Source of the DNA: an uncultured Lachnospira sp.
Lineage (GTDB): Bacteria > Bacillota > Clostridia > Lachnospirales > Lachnospiraceae
Direction of reading: 5' to 3'
DNA length: 12,141 nt
NCBI GenBank assembly: GCA_934358235.1
Contig: CAKRKK010000056.1
Location: 1 to 12,141, forward strand
Part shown: piece after piece, positions 5,812-12,141 of the stretch
Layout of the letters: every line of letters starts with the position of its first letter
Position numbering within the stretch: the stretch's first letter is position 1
Notes under the pieces: generated by a model
The model's database searches: none
Told to the model about the DNA's origin: nothing
The model's input: only the letters and a program-made list of their open reading frames with translations
Program-made: the position numbers and the translations under genes

Positions 5812-7600
5812 ACATAATAGTAATGTTGATAATGGCGGCAAAGTATTTAGTGTAGGCTCAATAATATTGCACACTATAATAAAGAAAAAGTGGCTTTCAC
5901 TTGGTATTATAATAACAGTATGCTGTGCAGTTGTAACTGCACTTTATCCACCGCTTGTACTTGGAAGAATAGTAGATACATTGGCAGAAGGGTGTCAGGT
6001 TCCTTTATATCTTATATTTCTTTATATGGTATTTACTGTGATAACAGGTCTTATGGAAGCTGCAAGGGAAGGGCTTCTTACAGTATTTGGCCAAAAGATA
6101 ACGCATGCTCTGCGTAGTGGCCTTATGGAGCATTTTACCATACTGACAGCAGATTCATTAAACCGTCAGGAGCCGGGAGCTATTGTGTCAAGATTTGTCG
6201 GTGATGTTGATACAGTAGAGAATCTGTTTACCTCTGGTATAGTCAGTATGTTTGCAGATGCCTGTAAGATAGTGAGTATTATTGCAGTTATATGGTTCAG
6301 AAATAAAGGACTTGCAATATTATTGCTCATATTACTGCCATTTATATTCTGGTTTACCAGATATGTACAAAAAAATATGCTTGAAGCCCAGCTGCGAAAC
6401 CGGCGTGCAGTAAGCAAGGCTTCAGGGCACGTTCCGGAAACACTTCATAATATCCGTACTATACATAATCTTGGCAAGGAAAAGTATATGGAGAAAAGAT
6501 ATGATGAATATATAGGTGACAGCTATAAGGCTATGGAAAAGACTAACTTTTACGATGCCATATATTCACCTGTTATTCTTATATTAAATGCAGTTGTAGT
6601 AGCGGTAGTTATGTTGTTTTCTGCATCGGGCAATGCAAATGTTCTTAATCTTTTTGGAATGTCAGCAGGTACGGCGGTAGCTGTTATTAACTACATATCA
6701 CAGATATTTGCACCAGTTGAGAGCCTCGGTATGGAAATACAGACTATACAGTCAGCGATTGCCGGCGTAAGAAGAATAAATGAATTCTTTACACTTCCAG
6801 CACTACCAGCCATTGAAGCCGTTAAGGCAGATATTAAGGCAGATTTTAATGTTGATATTAAAGCAGATATTAATGCGGATTTTAATGCTGATATAAGTGC
6901 AGATAATAATGCTGTGTTAGAAACACAGACAGCAAACGTCAATAATAGTGAAAAGTTAAAAGTCAGGAAAGACTGCACACCATATGTCCAGTTTAATAAT
7001 GTAACCTTCGGATATGAGGCTGACCATATTATAATAAAGGATAAGAGCTTCAATGTTGATATGGGGGAACAGGTTACGCTGCAGGGAAGGACAGGTGCGG
7101 GAAAGAGCACAATATTCAAGCTGCTTTTAGGTTTATACAGGCCTTTAAAGGGACAGATACTAATTGATGGAATCGATTCTTATAATATACCTGATAATAA
7201 GAAAAGAAGAATATTTGGTTATGTTGAACAGACATTTCATATGGTGCCAGGAACAGTTAAGGACCAGATTACATTATATGATGAAGCTATATCTATGGAT
7301 GAGGTTGTGAATGCAGCCAGGCTTGCAGGACTTCACGATACAATTATGAGCTTTGATAAGGGATATGATACACCCTGCACGCAGGAAATATTCTCGCAGG
7401 GACAATGGCAGTTATTGTCTATTGCAAGGGCAACTGCTGCTAATCCACAGCTTCTGCTTTTAGATGAGATAACTGCTAATCTGGATGCTGATACAGAAAG
7501 AGAAGTATTAAAGGCATTAAAAAATGTGTCTGAAAACAGGACTGTTATATCAATCTCACACAGGGTTACGGCTAGAACCGGAAGAATTATAAGCTGTTAG
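5804..7600 (+). CDS. ABC exporter half (TMD-NBD), heterodimer partner with repeat linker
   Basis: About 598 aa, starting at GTG 5804, which overlaps the upstream stop by 8 nt and has GGTGG (5791-5795) 8 nt before it. In-frame ATGs at 5780 and 5747 are alternatives with weaker binding sites. The membrane domain spans about residues 15-325, with six predicted helices. A linker of seven 12-bp tetrapeptide repeats follows (341-368). The ATPase domain has Walker A GRTGAGKS (428-435), Q-loop Q476, a degenerate signature FSQGQ (530-534), Walker B with catalytic E555, and H586. These deviations complement those of the upstream half, indicating an obligate heterodimer with one consensus site. The protein ends 12 residues after the H-loop, shorter than most relatives; no frameshift is evident. 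It belongs to the multidrug/peptide export type; cargo unknown. Confidence 0.92.
   Translation: MSKHNSNVDNGGKVFSVGSIILHTIIKKKWLSLGIIITVCCAVVTALYPPLVLGRIVDTLAEGCQVPLYLIFLYMVFTVITGLMEAAREGLLTVFGQKITHALRSGLMEHFTILTADSLNRQEPGAIVSRFVGDVDTVENLFTSGIVSMFADACKIVSIIAVIWFRNKGLAILLLILLPFIFWFTRYVQKNMLEAQLRNRRAVSKASGHVPETLHNIRTIHNLGKEKYMEKRYDEYIGDSYKAMEKTNFYDAIYSPVILILNAVVVAVVMLFSASGNANVLNLFGMSAGTAVAVINYISQIFAPVESLGMEIQTIQSAIAGVRRINEFFTLPALPAIEAVKADIKADFNVDIKADINADFNADISADNNAVLETQTANVNNSEKLKVRKDCTPYVQFNNVTFGYEADHIIIKDKSFNVDMGEQVTLQGRTGAGKSTIFKLLLGLYRPLKGQILIDGIDSYNIPDNKKRRIFGYVEQTFHMVPGTVKDQITLYDEAISMDEVVNAARLAGLHDTIMSFDKGYDTPCTQEIFSQGQWQLLSIARATAANPQLLLLDEITANLDADTEREVLKALKNVSENRTVISISHRVTARTGRIISC
6824..6913 (+). 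repeat. In-frame 12-bp tandem repeat, seven units plus a partial unit
   Basis: Units start at 6824, 6836, 6848, 6860, 6872, 6884 and 6896, with a half unit at 6908. They follow the pattern AAK-GCA-GAT-ATT and encode tetrapeptides KADI, KADF, NVDI, KADI, NADF, NADI and SADN. The array lies in the linker between membrane and ATPase domains. Unit gain or loss would change linker length by four residues without breaking the frame. Confidence 0.9.
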
Positions 7601-7606
7601 AACAGC
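7593..7606. repeat. Perfect 14-bp palindrome across the exporter stop codon
   Basis: GCTGTT (7593-7598), AG, AACAGC (7601-7606). As RNA it would give a 5-bp stem with a UAGA loop containing the stop codon. Only a short GTTTAGT follows, so it is at best a weak terminator. No better terminator is seen in 7601-7768. Confidence 0.4.
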
Positions 7607-7674
7607 GTTTAGTCTGTGACATAGCATAAAGAGGCTTTAACAGAAATGATTATTAGAAATTGAAATTTTATAAA

Positions 7675-7702
7675 TTGAAATTTCCAGATGAATATGTATA
7701 AT
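7675..7702 (+). promoter_or_regulatory. Promoter of the MATE transporter gene
   Basis: TTGAAA (7675-7680) and a perfect TATAAT (7697-7702) are spaced 16 bp apart. The -35 lies in the second copy of a direct repeat AAATTGAAATTT (7657-7668 and 7672-7683). The first copy provides another TTGAAA 15 bp upstream. The predicted leader is about 60 nt. Confidence 0.6.
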
Positions 7703-7768
7703 AGAGGAAAACATTATGTAAGATAGTATGATAATATGCAGTATAATACGCAGGACAGGTAGTAGAAA

Positions 7769-9133
7769 ATGAAAAAAATAGACTTTGAGAACGGAACAAT
7801 TACAGATAATATTTTAAGTGCATCAATCCCTATGCTTGTAGCACAGTTATTGAATCTTTTGTATAACGTAGTAGACAGGATATATATTGCACGTATACCA
7901 CATATTGGCACAACAGCTATAGGTGCAGTAGGAATATGCTTTCCGGTAATTGTTATTATTACAGCATTTGCTAACTTGTTTGGAAGCGGTGGAACACCTC
8001 TGTTTTCGATATACAGGGGAAGAAAGAAGAATAAAGAAGCCTCGCTTATTATGGATACGTCATTTTCAATGCTCTGTGCAGGTGCATTTATATTAATGTC
8101 CTGTGGCATGCTGTTTTCAAAACAGATTCTTATGGTGTTTGGCGCATCAGACAGTACAATTGTTTATGCATATCCATATATGATGATTTATCTTATAGGA
8201 ACAATACCATCAATGCTTGCTTTAGGACTTAATCCATATATTAATGCACAGGGATATTCTACAACTGGTATGATATCAGTTGCAATAGGAGCAGTTCTTA
8301 ATTTTATACTGGATCCATTGTTTATATTTGTTTTTGGCTTAGGCGTAAAGGGAGCAGCAGTAGCAACAGTTATTTCACAATGCTTCTCAGCTATGTTTAC
8401 AATATATTTTCTGACACATAAATCTGAATTAAGAATGAGATTTTTAAAGAAAAATGAGCTTGCAGAGTGTGCAGGCTATGCTAAGAATATTATAAGTCTT
8501 GGCACCGCGGGATTTATAATGCAGGTTACTAACAGTCTTGTTACAATATGCTGCAATAATGTATTGGCAGTAACAGGAGGAGATATTTACATATCAGTAA
8601 TGACAATAGTATCTAGTGTAAGGCAGCTTGTGGATACTCCGATTCACGCTATTAATGAAGGCTCTTCGCCAGTTATCAGTTATAATTATGGTGCAGGAAA
8701 GCCGGCACGTATCAGAAAAGCAATAGCGGTTCTTGGTATTATGACACTGGCTTATACGGCTGTTATGTGGAGTATTATTATATTTGCACCGGGAGCATTA
8801 ATAAGCATATTCAGCTCAGACAGCAGCCTGCTTAGTGATGCTATTGTTGCATTAAAGCAGTATTTTGCAGCATTTATATTTATGGATCTGCAATATATCG
8901 GACAGACAGTATTTAAGTCACTTAATAAAAAGAAGCACGCCATATTCTTTTCATTGCTAAGAAAAGTAATTATAGTCGTGCCTCTTACATATATTATGCC
9001 ATATACATTTAATATGGGAACAGCAGGAGTATTTCTGGCTGAGCCATTATCCAATGTAATAGGAGGAAGTATCTGCTTTATAACAATGTTATGTACAGTA
9101 CTTCCGGAGCTTAAGAGAATGGACGAAGTATAA
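7769..9133 (+). CDS. MATE family multidrug/sodium antiporter
   Basis: A 454-aa integral membrane protein of normal MATE length, with about 12 hydrophobic helices in two homologous halves. Family landmarks include P21 and D36 (VVDRIYI) in the first helix region. NFILDPLFIF at 178-187, followed by GVKGAA at 192-197, ends the first half, and the second half carries GSSPVISYNYGAGK at 298-311. It is predicted to export cationic drugs or metabolites in exchange for Na+ or H+, in the MepA/DinF-like part of the superfamily; substrate not assignable. The ATG at 7769 follows an AGG-rich but imperfect binding site (7752-7759). It has its own promoter, so it need not be co-regulated with the ABC pair upstream. 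Its last 23 nt overlap the 3' end of the convergent amylase gene. Confidence 0.93.
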   Translation: MKKIDFENGTITDNILSASIPMLVAQLLNLLYNVVDRIYIARIPHIGTTAIGAVGICFPVIVIITAFANLFGSGGTPLFSIYRGRKKNKEASLIMDTSFSMLCAGAFILMSCGMLFSKQILMVFGASDSTIVYAYPYMMIYLIGTIPSMLALGLNPYINAQGYSTTGMISVAIGAVLNFILDPLFIFVFGLGVKGAAVATVISQCFSAMFTIYFLTHKSELRMRFLKKNELAECAGYAKNIISLGTAGFIMQVTNSLVTICCNNVLAVTGGDIYISVMTIVSSVRQLVDTPIHAINEGSSPVISYNYGAGKPARIRKAIAVLGIMTLAYTAVMWSIIIFAPGALISIFSSDSSLLSDAIVALKQYFAAFIFMDLQYIGQTVFKSLNKKKHAIFFSLLRKVIIVVPLTYIMPYTFNMGTAGVFLAEPLSNVIGGSICFITMLCTVLPELKRMDEV

Positions 9134-10424
9134 AACTACTGTATCCAGGCAGTTCCATTCCGTTATTAAGCTTAATTTCGCTGCCGCTTATAAGGTCAGT
9201 GCATGTATCAGTTCCGATGTTAAACGAAGCAAAGTAAGGCTGCTCAGATGCATTGATGGCAACAAGAACACGTTCATCATTATACTGACGCAGGAAGACG
9301 CACTGCTCGTTGGTGAGCACGATAGATGAGAAGCTGCCATAATTCAGAGCATTTGAGGACTTCTTTGCATCAGCCAGCTTTGATATAAAGGTTGTGAGGT
9401 CATTCCATACAGGTGCATCAAAGGAAGTACGCAAAGCAGGATCCCCCTCCTCCTTTCTTCCGGTGGCACCCCATTCGCTGCCGTAGTATACACAGGGAAT
9501 ACCAGGCATTCCGAATGCAAGGGTGTATATAAGAGGAAGGTGGTTAGCATTATTAAGAATACTCGCAACTCTTGTCACATCATGATTGTCAACGAAGGAG
9601 AGCAGATGCTTTCCCTTATAAAGAGTCCAGTTTTCAGGTCCGAACTGCCTTAATAGTGAATGGTTTATTTCGAACATATTCATGCAGTTAAAGCTTGAAT
9701 AAAGACCTTTATAACATTCGTAATTAGTTACGGAATGCAGCATTTCATTATTCATAATCTGGTTATAGTCACCATGAAGAGTTTCTCCAAGAAGAAAGAA
9801 ATCAGGCTTTAGCGAATCACAGAAGGAGCGGAGCCTTCTTAAAAAGTCGTGATTTAAACAGTAAGCCACATCAAGTCTTAAGCCGTCTATATCGAATTCG
9901 TTTACCCATCCTTTGATAGCATTAAAAATGTGTTGTATAACATCTTCATTGTATAGATTGAGCTTTACAAGGTCATAACAGCCTTCCCAGCCCTCATACC
10001 ACAGACCGTCATTATAGTCTGAGTTGCCATTAAAGTCGATTCTTGCAAACCAGTTAACATAAGCAGAATTCTCCCGGTTTTTAAGAACGTCCTGAAAAGC
10101 CCAGAAGCCGCGTCCTACGTGGTTAAATACGCCATCAAGAACAACCTTGATTCCTTCCTTGTGAAGATTAGAGCATACATTGGCGAAATCCTCGTTGGTT
10201 CCAAGTCTTTTATCTATTGTTGTATAGTCACGGGTATTATATCCGTGAGTGTCAGCTTCAAATACAGGTGAGAAATATATTGCATTAGCACCCAGCTTTT
10301 TAATATGGGGAATCCATTCATTAACCTTAAGGATACGATGTGTAAGGATACCATCATTGTCATAAGGTGCACCGCAGAAGCCTAAAGGATATATCTGATA
10401 AAAAACACTTTCATAAGCCCACAT
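9111..10424 (-). CDS. GH13 alpha-amylase family enzyme (intracellular, cyclomaltodextrinase/neopullulanase-like)
   Basis: A 437-aa (beta/alpha)8-barrel glycoside hydrolase with no signal peptide, so cytosolic. All GH13 conserved regions are intact: region I DGVFNH (97-102), region II GLRLD with nucleophile D185, region III GET with acid/base E214, and region IV FVDNHD with D282. FSPVFEADTHGYNT (51-64) and VKLNLY (153-158) resemble the cyclomaltodextrinase/maltogenic amylase group, but the N-terminal dimerisation domain of classic members is absent. A short C-terminal beta domain follows (about 360-437). The likely job is hydrolysis of imported maltodextrins or alpha-glucans. A perfect AAGGAGGT (10440-10433) sits 8 nt before the ATG. 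The coding sequence looks somewhat more GC-rich than its neighbours. It overlaps the MATE gene tail-to-tail. Confidence 0.93.
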   Translation of the reverse strand: MWAYESVFYQIYPLGFCGAPYDNDGILTHRILKVNEWIPHIKKLGANAIYFSPVFEADTHGYNTRDYTTIDKRLGTNEDFANVCSNLHKEGIKVVLDGVFNHVGRGFWAFQDVLKNRENSAYVNWFARIDFNGNSDYNDGLWYEGWEGCYDLVKLNLYNEDVIQHIFNAIKGWVNEFDIDGLRLDVAYCLNHDFLRRLRSFCDSLKPDFFLLGETLHGDYNQIMNNEMLHSVTNYECYKGLYSSFNCMNMFEINHSLLRQFGPENWTLYKGKHLLSFVDNHDVTRVASILNNANHLPLIYTLAFGMPGIPCVYYGSEWGATGRKEEGDPALRTSFDAPVWNDLTTFISKLADAKKSSNALNYGSFSSIVLTNEQCVFLRQYNDERVLVAINASEQPYFASFNIGTDTCTDLISGSEIKLNNGMELPGYSSFILRPFS

Positions 10425-10441
10425 ATTTATATACCTCCTTG

Positions 10442-10494
10442 TTTTACGAAGTAAAATGCGACTGCCCTTGCAGGAGCAGAGGTATTTACCTCCT
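10442..10494 (-). promoter_or_regulatory. Structured 5' leader of the amylase gene with duplicate SD sequence
   Basis: A perfect palindrome GAGGTA-TT-TACCTC (10479-10492) contains a second AGGAGGT (10494-10488, minus strand) about 55 nt upstream of the real SD. No start codon follows it at working distance. A second small inverted repeat, TTTTAC-GAA-GTAAAA (10442-10456), lies just before the real SD. Both would fold in the leader RNA, or they could be protein-binding sites. Confidence 0.4.
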
Positions 10495-10510
10495 AGTATT
10501 TTATTTTATA

Positions 10511-10538
10511 ATTATAACATGCTTGAGTAACGGCATGT
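10511..10538 (-). promoter_or_regulatory. Extended -10 promoter of the amylase gene with overlapping inverted repeat
   Basis: On the minus strand TGTTATAAT (10519-10511) is a full extended -10 element (TGn-TATAAT), and no good -35 is present. An inverted repeat ACATGC (10517-10522) and GCATGT (10533-10538), with a 10-bp gap, overlaps the extended -10 and the spacer, a standard position for a repressor operator. The predicted leader is about 80 nt. Confidence 0.5.
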
Positions 10539-10570
10539 AGCAGAAAAAATACAGATAACTTTATGAAAAT

Positions 10571-10597
10571 GTTATAAAATAGTAATGTTTTTATAAC
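10571..10597. repeat. 9-bp inverted repeat in the divergent control region
   Basis: GTTATAAAA (10571-10579) and TTTTATAAC (10589-10597) are perfect inverse copies with a 9-bp gap. The repeat lies about 50 bp upstream of the amylase promoter and just upstream of the MacB-like gene promoter, so it could be an operator serving one or both. AT-richness makes chance more likely than for the other repeats. Confidence 0.4.
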
Positions 10598-10606
10598 CAA
10601 AGTATA

Positions 10607-10636
10607 TTGTAATAAAAGTATACATTGTTTTATAAT
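10607..10636 (+). promoter_or_regulatory. Candidate promoter of the MacB-like transporter gene
   Basis: TTGTAA (10607-10612) and TATAAT (10631-10636) are spaced 18 bp apart. A second possible pair is TTGTTT (10625-10630) with TATGAT (10647-10652), 16 bp apart. Both would give a short leader (about 20-35 nt) before the ATG at 10677. Confidence 0.45.
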
Positions 10637-10676
10637 AAAATTCAGTTATGATAATAAAATGAACAGGAGATATATA

Positions 10677-12141
10677 ATGCTTCAGCTTCAACACATCCAT
10701 AAGGAATATAGAACAGGAAAACTGGTCCAGAAGGCACTTGATGATGTGTCCCTGAACTTAAGAGATAGTGAGTTCGTGGCAATTCTTGGACCAAGTGGTT
10801 CTGGTAAAACTACGCTTCTTAATATAATAGGTGGTCTTGACAGATATGATAGTGGAGATCTTATTATCAATGGTATTTCTACTAAGAAATATAAGGATAA
10901 GGACTGGGATTCATATCGTAACCATACAATAGGCTTTGTATTCCAGAGCTATAATCTGATACCGCATCAGACAGTACTTTCTAATGTTGAATTAGCACTA
11001 ACTATATCTGGAATATCGAGAACAGAGAGAAGAAAACGGGCTAAGGAGGCTCTTGAAAAGGTAGGTCTTGGTGAACAGCTACATAAAAGACCTAACCAGA
11101 TGTCGGGTGGACAGATGCAGAGAGTCGCAATAGCAAGGGCACTAGTTAATAATCCGGATATACTTCTTGCAGATGAACCGACAGGAGCACTTGATAGCGA
11201 TACGAGCGTACAGGTTATGGAGCTGCTTAAGGAGGTATCTAAGGATAGGCTTGTAGTTATGGTAACACATAATCCTGAGCTTGCTTATGAATATGCTACA
11301 AGAATAGTGGAGGTTAAAGACGGAAAGCTATTATCTGATTCAGATCCGCTGGAGGTTGATGAAGCAGTAGCCAAAAAGCCGGTACATAAGAATATGGGGA
11401 AGTCTTCAATGTCATTTCTTACAGCACTTTCACTAAGCTTTCAGAATCTTAAGACAAAGAAGGCAAGGACGATTCTGACTTCATTTGCAGGCTCAATAGG
11501 AATAATAGGCATTGCACTTATACTTTCAATATCTAATGGTGTGAGCAGTTACATTAGTGCAATGGAGGAGGATACACTATCAGAATATCCACTTCAGATA
11601 CAGAGTACTGGTTTTGACCTGACATCTATGATGGTTGGAATGGCATCTGCAGAGAGTGGAGATAAGGATAATGATGTTGGTGTAACTCCTGCAATTAGTA
11701 ATATGTTTTCTAAGATGAGCACAAATGATTTAGCTGCACTAAAGAAATATATAGAAAGCAATCCAGAGAATATAGATAATTATGTCCATGCAATAGAGTA
11801 TAAATATGTAGTTACACCGCAGATATACAGAACTAATGAGGATGGCAGTTATAAGCAGATTAATCCGGATAAATCTACTGAAATGATAGGAATGTCTTCA
11901 GCATACGAGAATTCCATGACCTCAGGAATGTCCATGAATGTGTTTTATGAGCTGCCTGTTAACAGTTCATTATATGAAGGACAGTATGATATAAAGGCAG
12001 GCCGTTGGCCAGAGAGTTATAATGAATGTGTACTTGTTCTTAACTCAGATGGTAACATAAGTGACAGACTTGAATATGCTTTAGGACTAAGGGACAATGC
12101 TGAGTATGAAAGTATGTTGTCAGCTTTTATGTCAGAAAAGG
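10677..12141 (+). CDS. MacB-like ABC transporter, NBD fused to FtsX-type permease (3'-truncated by window)
   Basis: The first 488 codons are present, open to the window edge. The ATG at 10677 follows AGGAGA (10665-10670) by 6 nt. Residues 1-220 are a LolD/MacB-type ATPase with Walker A GPSGSGKT (38-45), Q-loop Q90, signature MSGGQ (142-146), Walker B LLADE with catalytic E167, and H198. After a linker, a first membrane helix (about 265-288) is followed by a long, polar, presumably extracytoplasmic region to the end of the visible part. This order (ATPase, one helix, large external domain) is that of type VII (MacB/BceAB-like) mechanotransmission transporters; the remaining helices should lie beyond the window. 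Such proteins act on peptides, lipoproteins or cell-envelope antibiotics. No two-component or MarR-type regulator is visible nearby. All ATPase motifs are canonical. Confidence 0.9.
   Translation, partial: MLQLQHIHKEYRTGKLVQKALDDVSLNLRDSEFVAILGPSGSGKTTLLNIIGGLDRYDSGDLIINGISTKKYKDKDWDSYRNHTIGFVFQSYNLIPHQTVLSNVELALTISGISRTERRKRAKEALEKVGLGEQLHKRPNQMSGGQMQRVAIARALVNNPDILLADEPTGALDSDTSVQVMELLKEVSKDRLVVMVTHNPELAYEYATRIVEVKDGKLLSDSDPLEVDEAVAKKPVHKNMGKSSMSFLTALSLSFQNLKTKKARTILTSFAGSIGIIGIALILSISNGVSSYISAMEEDTLSEYPLQIQSTGFDLTSMMVGMASAESGDKDNDVGVTPAISNMFSKMSTNDLAALKKYIESNPENIDNYVHAIEYKYVVTPQIYRTNEDGSYKQINPDKSTEMIGMSSAYENSMTSGMSMNVFYELPVNSSLYEGQYDIKAGRWPESYNECVLVLNSDGNISDRLEYALGLRDNAEYESMLSAFMSEK

Noticed and set aside
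6691..7119. 142-codon minus-strand frame rich in SALISALK-type repeats
   Set aside because: It is the reverse reading of the 12-bp repeat array inside a well-supported ABC gene; no ribosome binding site and no family resemblance.
7714..8109. 131-codon minus-strand frame at the start of the MATE gene
   Set aside because: Antisense shadow of a conserved membrane protein; no supporting start signals.

Overview
The window reads as chromosomal DNA of a low-GC Gram-positive anaerobe, most likely a clostridium of the Lachnospiraceae. The grounds are AT-rich DNA, strong AGGAGG-type ribosome binding sites, sigma-A-like promoters, GTG starts and the protein families present (a clostridial SAM methyltransferase, an RlaP-type nucleotidyltransferase, and an intracellular GH13 enzyme without a signal peptide). 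The taxonomic call is inference; no rRNA or phylogenetic marker is present. There is no sign of phage, IS element, CRISPR array, tRNA or rRNA.

Layout. Bases 1-106 hold the tail of an upstream gene and its intrinsic terminator. A Gfo/Idh/MocA oxidoreductase (299-1288, +) follows with its own promoter. It converges on an RlaP/YcgL-type nucleotidyltransferase (1446-2456, -). The divergent interval 2457-2784 carries that gene's promoter and an unusual cluster of AAAAAGTGTA half-sites and inverted repeats. A class I methyltransferase (2785-3372, +) precedes a two-gene ABC exporter. Its first half (3499-5811) is fused to a complete N-terminal GNAT acetyltransferase. Its second half (5804-7600) overlaps the first by 8 nt and carries a 12-bp tandem repeat in the linker between membrane and ATPase domains. 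A MATE efflux pump (7769-9133, +) has its own promoter and overlaps tail-to-tail with a GH13 alpha-amylase-family enzyme (9111-10424, -). A divergent control region (10425-10676) with several inverted repeats separates the amylase from a MacB-like NBD-permease fusion (10677 to the window end, +), which runs off the edge.

How the genes may work together. The two ABC halves form a convincing heterodimer. The first has a canonical LSGGQ but Asp for the catalytic Glu and His for the Q-loop Gln; the second has the catalytic Glu but a degenerate FSQGQ signature. Pairing gives one degenerate and one consensus ATP site. With the acetyltransferase fused to one half and a methyltransferase just upstream, a modify-and-export or detoxify-and-export role is a reasonable hypothesis. 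The substrate cannot be read from the sequence. The MATE pump and MacB-like transporter add to an export/resistance theme, while the oxidoreductase and amylase look like ordinary carbohydrate metabolism. The most unusual items are the GNAT-ABC fusion, the in-frame 12-bp repeat array, and the half-site cluster upstream of the nucleotidyltransferase.
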